In this document: positions 1-6,860 of the stretch, piece after piece
Layout of the letters: every line of letters starts with the position of its first letter
Position numbering within the stretch: the first letter of the stretch is position 1
NCBI GenBank assembly: GCA_024695185.1
Contig: JAILIR010000055.1
Span: 1 to 18,357 of the forward strand
Origin: a bacterium
GTDB lineage: Bacteria; Bacillota_I; Bacilli_A; Acholeplasmatales; JAEDCM01
Direction: 5' to 3'
DNA length: 18,357 bases
The notes under the pieces: model-generated
Told to the model about the DNA's origin: nothing
Databases searched by the model: none
The model's input: only the letters and a program-made list of their open reading frames with translations
Position numbers and translations under genes: made by a program

Positions 1-19
1 TTTTTTTCAATATACCACC

Positions 20-1372
20 TTATTTTAATAAGTCAATTGCTTTAGTTATTACTTTATCATTATTATAATCACTTAAATAGTTGTTATAATCTTCTAAAAC
101 TTTATTCTTTACTGATACTGTTAATGTATTTGATGAATAATTAGCTTCTAGATAATCTTCTAAATCACTACCAAAATAACCATCAGTTCTACCAGTATAG
201 CCAAGAGCAGCTAACATTAACTCTATATTTTCAATATCACTATTACAATCATCAATACTATATGTATTATTATCAATGATAAATGGAGTGTAGTTATCAT
301 TCTTAACTTCTACTGTAGCTTCTATACCCTTCTTATCAATACATTCTTTATTTGGACCATACCAGTATCCTAAAGTAACATGTAAATAAGCATCTTTAAT
401 TGTTTCAAGCTTAATATCATTTTGGAATACACCCTTACCAAATGTCTTTACACCTATTAAATCATAGTTCATAACTCTATTCATTGCTAGAGCGAAAACT
501 TCGCTTGCTGAAGCGCTATTCTCATCAATTAATACTTTAATATCATAGCTCTTTTTAACATTAGTTGAGTTAGGCCTGTAGATAGTTGGTGTTTTACTAT
601 CTTTTCCATCTAAGATTAAGAATGAATCACTACCAGTTAAGAATAATTGTAGTATTTGTGCTACCTCACTAGCATATCCTCCTGGATTATTTCTAACATC
701 GATAATTAAGCCTGTAATATTCTTTTCCTCTAGTTCATCTAGAGCTTTTTTAAATGAAGAATAAGCACCTGTAGTAAATTCATTTATTTTAATATAGCCA
801 ATATTATCAATTAATTTTTGTGATAAAAGTGGATCAGGAGTAACAGTATCTTTTTTGATTTTTACATCAAAAGCCTTATAGTTTCTAAGCATATGTAATG
901 TAATTTCTTCTTTAGCACTACCTAAATAATTATTAATTTCATCTAGCTTATTTTTTTCAATAGTTAAATCATCTACACCAATAATAAAGTCTCCAACAGC
1001 TAAGCCTGCTTTCTTAGCTGGAGAATCTGTATAGATGCTTCCGATCTTTAAACCAAGATAAGTTTTAGATACACCCATACCAAAGCCAGTATAAGGTTTA
1101 TTAGTATTAGTTGTTTCTTCATAATAAATATATGTATATGGATCGTTTAAGGATTCAACACCAGCTTCTACATATTTTTTAGTGAATTCATCCATATCAA
1201 TATCCTTATAGTAATACTTATCTAAATATGATACTACTTCATCAAGCTCATTAGTATATATTTGTTTACTAGGCTTAACATTTGCTAGAAAGTATCCTGT
1301 AACAAAGCATCCAATAACTATTGCTATTAGAGATATGCCAAGTAATATTCGTTTTGTTCTACTTAATTCCAT
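20..1372 (-). CDS. S41-family C-terminal processing peptidase with C-terminal peptidoglycan-binding domain
   Basis: This is a membrane-anchored serine protease of the CtpA/CtpB (tail-specific protease) family, expected to act outside the membrane on envelope proteins. Residues 8-30 form one transmembrane helix after a short basic N-terminus. A PDZ-like segment lies at about 95-170 and the S41 catalytic domain at about 185-350. The catalytic serine is expected at Ser288 in the SASASE motif and the general base at Lys313 in FGKGVFQ, with Gln317 four residues on; the 25-residue Ser-Lys spacing is that of the family. Residues 375-410 (IELMLAALGY...DGYFG) resemble a PG_binding_1 repeat. The start is fixed by AGAGGTGAT three bases before ATG. 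The gene follows prfB, as ctpB (yvjB) lies near prfB in B. subtilis. There is no room for its own promoter after the prfB terminator-like hairpin, so it is probably served by read-through. Confidence 0.92.
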   Translation of the reverse strand: MELSRTKRILLGISLIAIVIGCFVTGYFLANVKPSKQIYTNELDEVVSYLDKYYYKDIDMDEFTKKYVEAGVESLNDPYTYIYYEETTNTNKPYTGFGMGVSKTYLGLKIGSIYTDSPAKKAGLAVGDFIIGVDDLTIEKNKLDEINNYLGSAKEEITLHMLRNYKAFDVKIKKDTVTPDPLLSQKLIDNIGYIKINEFTTGAYSSFKKALDELEEKNITGLIIDVRNNPGGYASEVAQILQLFLTGSDSFLILDGKDSKTPTIYRPNSTNVKKSYDIKVLIDENSASASEVFALAMNRVMNYDLIGVKTFGKGVFQNDIKLETIKDAYLHVTLGYWYGPNKECIDKKGIEATVEVKNDNYTPFIIDNNTYSIDDCNSDIENIELMLAALGYTGRTDGYFGSDLEDYLEANYSSNTLTVSVKNKVLEDYNNYLSDYNNDKVITKAIDLLK

Positions 1373-1389
1373 AATATCACCTCTTTTTT

Positions 1390-1413
1390 AAAAAATGCCT
1401 TGATTAAGACATT
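1390..1413 (-). terminator. Hairpin and T-run at the end of prfB (leaky terminator?)
   Basis: The arms at 1406-1413 and 1394-1401 (AATGTCTT / AAGGCATT on the minus strand, one G-T pair) enclose a four-base loop and are followed on the minus strand by a run of T. The 5' arm overlaps the prfB stop codon. The next gene's ribosome binding site begins about ten bases later, so any transcript for the S41 protease must pass through it. Confidence 0.5.
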
Positions 1414-2504
1414 TTTTTGCTGTACTTAAGGTAAGCATCTATAAATGGTTTAATATAACCATCCATTACTAAATTAGTATTAGCAATCTCATAGTTTGTT
1501 CTATGATCTTTAACTAAACTATATGGATGGAATACATAACTTCTTATTTGTGAACCAAAATCTATATTCATATGTTCACCCTTAAGTTTATTTAATTCTT
1601 CTTCTTGTGCTTTTATTTTTAGTTGTAGTAATTTACTCTTTAAAATACTAAAAGCTACTTCTTTATTCTTTAATTGACTTCTTTCGTTTTGGCATGTAAC
1701 AACGATACCTGTAGGCTTATGTGTAAGCCTAACAGCACTATCAGTTGTATTAACTGATTGACCACCAGCACCACTAGAATGATAAACATCAATTTTTACA
1801 TCATCTAAGTTTAAATCAACATTTTTATCTTGAGTGATCTCAGGTGTTACATCACATGAACAAAACGATGTATGTCTTCTTTTGTTTGAATCAAAAGGAG
1901 AAATTCTAACTAATCGATGTACTCCTCTTTCGCTTTTTAAATATCCATAGGCATTATGCCCTTTAATGAGAATAGTAACACTTTTAATACCCGCCTCTTC
2001 ACCTGCTAGATAGTCTACTAATTCTACTTTAAAGTTCATCTTTTGACAGAATCTTAAATACATACGATAAAGCATTTCTGCCCAATCCATTGATTCAGTT
2101 CCACCAGCACCTGGATGTAATTCTAAAAAGCAATTAGAATCATCATATTCATCATTTAGTAAAACAGATATTTCAAATTCTTCTAATTCATTATTATAGT
2201 TTAATATACTTTCTTCTAGTTCACTATCTAGTGAGCTATCTTCTAAAGCCATTTCATCTAGTACTACTAGATCATCAAGCTTACTTTTGATGTCATTAAA
2301 GCCTTTAAGCTTTTCCTTATAGCCATTTAATTCATCAAATATTTTTTTACTATTATTTTGGTCATTCCAAAATCCTTCTTCATTTGTTTTTTCGCTTAAC
2401 AAACGAATTTTCTCGTTTAAATCAGTTACATTAATAGATTCTTCAAGTTCACTAACTTTTTCTTTAAATCCTGTAAGATATTTATTAATTTCGTATCTTT
2501 CCAT
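1404..2504 (-). CDS. prfB: Peptide chain release factor 2 (RF2)
   Basis: RF2 releases finished proteins at UAA and UGA codons. The 366-residue product has the same length as Bacillus RF2. The stop-codon recognition tripeptide SPF is at 202-204 and the peptidyl-transferase GGQ motif at 247-249 (SSGAGGQSVN). The gene is continuous from its ATG: the +1 programmed frameshift (CUU-UGA) that lies near codon 25 in many bacteria is absent, and the aligned codons read ACT GAT around residues 27-28 with no preceding Shine-Dalgarno-like run. The ATG overlaps the secA stop by one base (TAATG), so translation is probably coupled to secA; no strong ribosome binding site of its own is visible. secA-prfB is a classical pair in Bacillota. 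Presence of RF2 argues that UGA is still a stop in this organism. Confidence 0.97.
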   Translation of the reverse strand: MERYEINKYLTGFKEKVSELEESINVTDLNEKIRLLSEKTNEEGFWNDQNNSKKIFDELNGYKEKLKGFNDIKSKLDDLVVLDEMALEDSSLDSELEESILNYNNELEEFEISVLLNDEYDDSNCFLELHPGAGGTESMDWAEMLYRMYLRFCQKMNFKVELVDYLAGEEAGIKSVTILIKGHNAYGYLKSERGVHRLVRISPFDSNKRRHTSFCSCDVTPEITQDKNVDLNLDDVKIDVYHSSGAGGQSVNTTDSAVRLTHKPTGIVVTCQNERSQLKNKEVAFSILKSKLLQLKIKAQEEELNKLKGEHMNIDFGSQIRSYVFHPYSLVKDHRTNYEIANTNLVMDGYIKPFIDAYLKYSKKMS

Positions 2505-5023
2505 TATCTATTATCTTTACCCATACAACAGAATTTGTATTTCTTTCCGCTTCCGCATGGACATAGATCATTTCTACCAACCTTAACTAATTTTTCAGTT
2601 GGTTTGTTTCCTCTTGATTCATCTAATGCTTGGTTAGAACCAGTAGGCTTAATAGCAGCTTCTCTAACCACTTCTTCTCTAACCTTTGATCTTACAAGAT
2701 ATTTACAAACATCAATATTAATGTTTTCGTTTAATCTTTCAAACATTTCAATACCATCTTCTTGGTATGTCTTATATGGATCCTTTTGAGCATATGATTC
2801 AAGTGTTACTGATTGCCTTAAGGCTTGCATATCATCAATATGCTTAGTCCAATAAGTATCAACAACTCTTAAAACAAATGCCTTAATCATTTCTTGATAG
2901 TTTTGTTCATCTAATAATTGTTTCTTACTTTCAAGTTCAGCAAGAGCTTTTTCATAAGCAACCTTATAGATATCCTCTTGATTTAATTGTTCAATTTCTT
3001 CTTTAGTAAATGTATTAGGTAAGAAGATAGAGTTATTTAAATCATTAGCAATAGCTTCATCATCAATAATAGTGTTTTTACCATCAGAAGTGATGTGTCT
3101 ATCAATAACAATGTTACAAGCCTTTTGCATCATAGCCTTAGCTTCTTCTTCAATTGTATCCTTTACTAGGATTGAATGACGTTCTTCATAAATGATTTCT
3201 CTTTGCTTACGCATGATATCATCATATTTTAATGTTGACTTTCTGGCATCAAAGTTAGAACCTTCAATTCTCTTTTGAGCACCTTCTACTAATCTAGAGA
3301 ACATCTTTGATTGTAGCGAACCATCTCCATTATTTTGAAGATTAATCATTGTTTGAACTCTTTTCTTGAATACATCTCCACCAAAACGAATTAATAATTC
3401 GTCATCACATGATAAATAGAATCTTGAATATCCTGGGTCTCCTTGACGACCAGATCTACCTCTTAGCTGATTATCAATACGTCTGGATTCATGACGTTCT
3501 GTACCAATAACGGCTAGACCACCTAATTCTTTTACACCCTCGCCTAGCTTAATATCGGTACCACGACCAGCCATGTTTGTTGCGATAGTTACAGCACCCA
3601 TTTGTCCTGCAAGAGCAACAATGTCAGCTTCTTTAGCATGTTGTTTAGCGTTTAATACGTTATGTGGGATACCTGCTTTTGTTAATAAATCACTAATAAT
3701 TTCTGATGTTTCAACGGCAATAGTACCAATTAGAATAGGTTGTCCTTTTTCATGACGTTCTTTTACTTCCTTAACTAGGGCTTCATATTTTTGTTCCATA
3801 GTTAAGTATAGAATATCAGGCATATCTTGTCTAATAACTGGTCTATTAGTTGGAACTTCAACTACATACATATTATAGATTGATAAGAATTCTTCCTCTT
3901 CAGTCTTTGCTGTACCTGTCATACCACAAAGCTTCTTATACATTCTAAAGAAGTTTTGATAAGTAATAGTTGCTAAAGTAATAGTTTCTTGGTTTACCTT
4001 AACACCTTCTTTTGCTTCAACAGCTTGGTGTAAGCCTTCTGACCATTGACGACCTTTCATTACACGTCCTGTGAATGGGTCTACAATTAAAACTTCTCCA
4101 CTTTCATCAACTACATATTCTTTATTTCTTGTCATTGTGTAGTTTGCTTTTAAGGCATTATTGATATGGTGAACTAAGCTTACATTCTTTAAATCATATA
4201 AGTTTTCAATATTAAACATTCTTTCAGCCTTTACCATACCTGCTTCAGTTAAAGCAACACTATTAGCTTCTACATCAATTTCATAATCTTCATCTTTTAA
4301 GGCTTTTGCAAATCTATCTGCCATTACATATAGGTTTGCTCCTTGCTTTTCACCACCAGAAATGATAAGTGGTGTTCTAGCTTCATCAATTAATACTGAG
4401 TCAATTTCGTCAATGATTGCACAGTTAAGTGGACGTTGAACAGTATCTTTTTCATATAATGCCATGTTATCTCTTAAATAGTCAAAGCCAAGTTCAGCAT
4501 GTGTAGAATATAGAATATCACAATTATATGCTGCACGCTTTTCTTGTTGACTCATATCATGAACATTTAAACCTACAGTTAAGCCTAAGAAACGATAGAT
4601 TTGACCAATTTCACCTTCAGTTTCTCTGGCTGCTAGGTATTCGTTAACTGTAACGATATGAACACCTTCACCAGATAAGGCATTTAAATATGCTGGCATT
4701 ACGGCAGTTAAAGTTTTACCTTCACCTGTTTTCATTTCGGCAATGTTACCACCATGAATAGCAATACCACCAGCGATTTGTACTGGGAATGCAAACATAC
4801 CAGTAACACGCTTAGCAGCTTCTCTAACTACAGCAAATGCTTCAGGTAAAATATGGTCAAGTGTTTCACCATTTTTTACTCTTTCTTTAAATTCATCTGT
4901 TTTTGCTCTTAATTCCTCATCAGTCTTTGCTGCCATTTCTGCTTCAAGAGCAACAACCTTCTTTTGGATTTTCCAGCATCTTTTATACTCTTTATAACCA
5001 TCATCAAATAAACTCTTAAACAT
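2504..5023 (-). CDS. secA: Preprotein translocase ATPase SecA
   Basis: SecA is the ATP-driven motor that pushes unfolded preproteins through SecYEG. Numbering from the chosen start, the Walker A motif GEGKT is near 100-104, the DEID Walker B box near 205-208 followed by SVLIDEARTPL, and the second nucleotide-binding fold carries TNMAGRGTD. The C-terminal SEC-C zinc motif CPCGSGKKYKFCC supplies Cys821, 823, 832 and 833. At 839 residues it is full length. An in-frame ATG six bases upstream (5029) directly abuts GGAGG with no spacer, so the ATG at 5023, with six bases of spacing, is the real start. The gene follows a small membrane protein gene and precedes prfB with a one-base overlap. A terminator-like hairpin stands just upstream and there is no space for a promoter after it. 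Confidence 0.98.
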   Translation of the reverse strand: MFKSLFDDGYKEYKRCWKIQKKVVALEAEMAAKTDEELRAKTDEFKERVKNGETLDHILPEAFAVVREAAKRVTGMFAFPVQIAGGIAIHGGNIAEMKTGEGKTLTAVMPAYLNALSGEGVHIVTVNEYLAARETEGEIGQIYRFLGLTVGLNVHDMSQQEKRAAYNCDILYSTHAELGFDYLRDNMALYEKDTVQRPLNCAIIDEIDSVLIDEARTPLIISGGEKQGANLYVMADRFAKALKDEDYEIDVEANSVALTEAGMVKAERMFNIENLYDLKNVSLVHHINNALKANYTMTRNKEYVVDESGEVLIVDPFTGRVMKGRQWSEGLHQAVEAKEGVKVNQETITLATITYQNFFRMYKKLCGMTGTAKTEEEEFLSIYNMYVVEVPTNRPVIRQDMPDILYLTMEQKYEALVKEVKERHEKGQPILIGTIAVETSEIISDLLTKAGIPHNVLNAKQHAKEADIVALAGQMGAVTIATNMAGRGTDIKLGEGVKELGGLAVIGTERHESRRIDNQLRGRSGRQGDPGYSRFYLSCDDELLIRFGGDVFKKRVQTMINLQNNGDGSLQSKMFSRLVEGAQKRIEGSNFDARKSTLKYDDIMRKQREIIYEERHSILVKDTIEEEAKAMMQKACNIVIDRHITSDGKNTIIDDEAIANDLNNSIFLPNTFTKEEIEQLNQEDIYKVAYEKALAELESKKQLLDEQNYQEMIKAFVLRVVDTYWTKHIDDMQALRQSVTLESYAQKDPYKTYQEDGIEMFERLNENINIDVCKYLVRSKVREEVVREAAIKPTGSNQALDESRGNKPTEKLVKVGRNDLCPCGSGKKYKFCCMGKDNR

Positions 5024-5046
5024 AAACATCCTCCATTTAAAATGCG

Positions 5047-5066
5047 AAAAAACGACTAAGTCGTTT
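5047..5066 (-). terminator. Hairpin and T-run between the four-helix membrane protein gene and secA
   Basis: The perfect arms AAACGAC and GTCGTTT (three-base loop) run straight into six T on the minus strand. The hairpin begins inside the stop codon of the upstream gene, and the secA ribosome binding site lies only about 13 bases after the T-run. As a full terminator it would cut secA off from its only visible promoter, so partial termination or attenuation is more likely. Confidence 0.65.
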
Positions 5067-5646
5067 ATTCTTCTTTACTATTATTCTTATCAGTTACTTG
5101 TTTTTTATCTTTGATTTTCTTGTATTTAACAATTGATTCAGCTATTAAAACAATAAAACTTGATACAGTCATAACTAAAGCAATTATTATAGCAAATATA
5201 GGTGCTAAGCCTATACCATAATAACTTTCAATAAGATACTTACCAAGAGGTGAAACTGAAGTCTTGGTAATTGTAAGTGGTAATAAAATAAACATTACAA
5301 GTGTTAATAGTGAACAAACTAAACATGAAGCATCAACAACAGTATTTGCCATCTTTGTTTGTTTCGCGTCACCCTCAACAGTAACAAACTTGCTTACTAA
5401 ACAAATTATTAATAATATAAATGCTAATGCATAGCCAACGAATGCTATCCATGAGAAATCAAATGCATTATTTAATTTTGCTCCTCCACCAGCACCAAAT
5501 AGGATTGTCCACATCATAGCTACTTTTGGATAACTACCATTATTTCCATATCTAATATATGCTGGTAAAAATATAGTTATAAATAAAGCGATAGCCGCAA
5601 TAACCATTATAAACCTAAACTTTTTTTGTATTGAAGATTTATTCAT
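5065..5646 (-). CDS. Four-helix membrane protein of unknown function, upstream of secA
   Basis: I do not recognise a family. The 193-residue product has a short basic N-terminus and four hydrophobic helices at about 11-31, 64-86, 103-126 and 145-170, ending in a highly charged cytoplasmic-looking tail (KYKKIKDKKQ, then KEE). A glycine-rich loop GAGGGAK sits at about 51-57. The open frame extends eight codons further upstream, but the ribosome binding site AGGAGG lies inside that extension, seven bases before the ATG at 5646, which fixes the start. A good sigma-A promoter precedes it. It lies between hpf and secA on the same strand, so it might accompany secretion or membrane biogenesis, but nothing in the protein shows this. 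Small multi-helix proteins of this type are common and poorly conserved. Confidence 0.8.
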   Translation of the reverse strand: MNKSSIQKKFRFIMVIAAIALFITIFLPAYIRYGNNGSYPKVAMMWTILFGAGGGAKLNNAFDFSWIAFVGYALAFILLIICLVSKFVTVEGDAKQTKMANTVVDASCLVCSLLTLVMFILLPLTITKTSVSPLGKYLIESYYGIGLAPIFAIIIALVMTVSSFIVLIAESIVKYKKIKDKKQVTDKNNSKEE

Positions 5647-5677
5647 AATACTACCTCCTAAATCAATCATCTATTCT

Positions 5678-5706
5678 ATTATACTAGAAAATGTTTCTTA
5701 TGTAAA
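5678..5706 (-). promoter_or_regulatory. Sigma-A-type promoter of the membrane protein-secA-prfB transcript
   Basis: On the minus strand TTTACA (5706-5701) and a perfect TATAAT (5683-5678) are separated by 17 bases. Transcription would start near 5671, about 25 bases before the ATG at 5646. It is the best promoter in the window and the only clear one for secA and prfB. Confidence 0.75.
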
Positions 5707-5747
5707 ATATTTTTTAAATATTTTCATAATTTTAGGCCAATAAAAAG

Positions 5748-5772
5748 AAAAAAGGTAGGAATAAATCCTACC
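5748..5772 (-). terminator. Rho-independent terminator of hpf
   Basis: On the minus strand GGTAGGA and TCCTACC form a perfect seven-pair stem with a five-base loop and run into six T. It lies ten bases after the hpf stop codon and before the promoter of the next gene, so it separates the hpf and secA transcripts. Confidence 0.85.
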
Positions 5773-5781
5773 AAAACCTTA

Positions 5782-6336
5782 TTAATTTTCTGATGTTTCA
5801 ATGATTGCATAGTTTCCATCATCACGAGTATAAACTACACAAACTTTATGACTAGCAGCATCTTGGAAAACAAAGAAATCATGTCCTAATAACTCCATTT
5901 GATCTAGAGCTTCTTCAACAGTCATTGGCTTTAAGCTAATCTTCTTATTCTTAACTAATTCACCAGCAAATACATCAGTTGATATATCATCCATATCTAA
6001 TTGATTAGAACGGTAAACCTCTTTAATACCTTCTTTTTCTAGCTTATTCTTAACTCTATCTTTTCTACGTCTGATTTGAGATAAAAGCTTGTCGCATGCA
6101 ATATCAATTGCTGCCTTGAAGTCTTTATCTTTTACTTCAGATCTAAAGATTAGACCCTTTACTGGAATAGTGATTTCACAAGCATAGTAAGTGTTGTATT
6201 TTTTAAGAACTACTCTTGCTGTTTCAATAACACCATCTTTGAAGAAATTCTCAATCTTTTGAAGTCTTTTTCTGACAAGTTCTTCAGTCCTTTCATGGAA
6301 TTCGAATCCGTTTTTTCCTACAATTTCAACACGCAT
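5782..6336 (-). CDS. hpf: Ribosome hibernation promoting factor, long form (HPF/YvyD)
   Basis: Long HPF binds the 30S subunit and dimerises 70S ribosomes into inactive 100S particles in slow growth or stress. The 184-residue product has the S30AE ribosome-binding domain at about 1-100 (MRVEIVGKNGFEF...; SEVKDKDFKAAIDIA) and the C-terminal dimerisation domain at about 120-180 (ISLKPMTVEEALDQMELLGH, then DFFVF and VVYTRDDGNYAIIE). The open frame extends 19 codons upstream of the chosen ATG, but AGAGGAG lies eight bases before the ATG at 6336 and the family begins there. hpf next to secA is conserved in Bacillota. A strong terminator follows. Promoter signals in the 84-base spacer upstream (TATTAT with an extended TG at 6392-6384, and TATAAT at 6366-6361) lack good -35 boxes, so how it is controlled cannot be read off. 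Confidence 0.97.
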   Translation of the reverse strand: MRVEIVGKNGFEFHERTEELVRKRLQKIENFFKDGVIETARVVLKKYNTYYACEITIPVKGLIFRSEVKDKDFKAAIDIACDKLLSQIRRRKDRVKNKLEKEGIKEVYRSNQLDMDDISTDVFAGELVKNKKISLKPMTVEEALDQMELLGHDFFVFQDAASHKVCVVYTRDDGNYAIIETSEN

Positions 6337-6420
6337 TACAATCACTCCTCTTCTTATTAAATTATAGTACTTCTTATAACTATATAATATCACATATTCC
6401 TTTAGAATGAAAGCCCTTAC

Positions 6421-6798
6421 TTAAAACTTTAAATAATAAGTTACTACCACTATAATCTTTCTATTAAATGCAAAAATCATATTGATATTTTCTTCATCTT
6501 TTAACATTTCATCAAAGCTATCATAATATAAGAAGATTTCTTTATTTAAATTAAATTTAGACATCACTAATTCCATTAATACTTTTCTTTCTAATAGAAA
6601 AGCTATAGGATTAACATCATAATAAGTATCAAAGACTGAGAACACATGAACTAAAGAATCAAAAGGCACTGTTACATAAGTATATTTGGCAGGATATTTT
6701 TTTATACACTCATCACATAAATAATAATTCTTATCAACAAACAAGTTCTCCCAAGTCGTTTTAACTCTAAATAACTTTTTACACGCTAAACATCTAAT
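6421..6798 (-). CDS. Small ComFC-N-terminus-like zinc-ribbon protein with probable ATT start
   Basis: The first 35 residues hold two CxxC knuckles (Cys3, 6, 28, 31; pattern CLAC...TTWENLF...LCDEC), resembling the N-terminal zinc ribbon of the competence protein ComFC. The rest (to residue 125) shows no phosphoribosyltransferase motif and ends in a hydrophobic strand-rich segment, so the enzymatic half is missing or unrecognisable. Position just upstream of hpf fits a relic of the comF locus. An in-frame TTG at 6744 would discard the first CxxC and has a poor ribosome binding site. AGAGGTGAT at 6812-6804 instead points to ATT at 6798, with five bases after TGAT; the frame closes at a TGA just upstream, so no ATG, GTG or TTG is available there. 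It could be a genuine gene with a rare ATT initiator, or a decaying comFC. Function is unknown. Confidence 0.55.
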   Translation of the reverse strand: MRCLACKKLFRVKTTWENLFVDKNYYLCDECIKKYPAKYTYVTVPFDSLVHVFSVFDTYYDVNPIAFLLERKVLMELVMSKFNLNKEIFLYYDSFDEMLKDEENINMIFAFNRKIIVVVTYYLKF

Positions 6799-6840
6799 AA
6801 AAAATCACCTCTCATACTTATATATACGATCGAGGTGATT
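6799..6840 (-). terminator. Long-loop hairpin after the antiporter gene; its 3' arm contains the next ribosome binding site
   Basis: Perfect nine-base arms AATCACCTC (minus strand, 6840-6832) and GAGGTGATT (6811-6803) enclose 20 bases and run into six T, as in a terminator for the antiporter gene. The 3' arm is also most of the AGAGGTGAT ribosome binding site of the following small gene, so folding would both terminate transcription and hide that site. The AT-rich loop holds TATATA, 16 bases after TTTAAA, which may be a weak promoter. Confidence 0.6.
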
Positions 6841-6860
6841 ATTTTAAACAATTTATTTAA

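Noticed and set aside
1..10. A possible next gene starting with TTG (minus strand, 10-8) after AAGGTGG, just downstream of the S41 protease gene.
   Set aside because: Only three codons lie in the window, the ribosome binding site is imperfect and the spacing is short, so it cannot be supported.
5024..5029. Upstream ATG for secA at 5029.
   Set aside because: It abuts GGAGG with no spacer; the ATG six bases later has normal spacing.
6399..6407. AAAGGAATA upstream of hpf, which resembles a SigH -35 box (B. subtilis yvyD is SigH- and SigB-controlled).
   Set aside because: No matching GAAT-type -10 element lies at the right distance, and no SigB-type boxes are present.
6421..6744. Start of the ComFC-like protein at the TTG at 6744.
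   Set aside because: The ribosome binding site there (GGGAG with three bases of spacing) is poor, and this start removes the first CxxC pair of the zinc ribbon.
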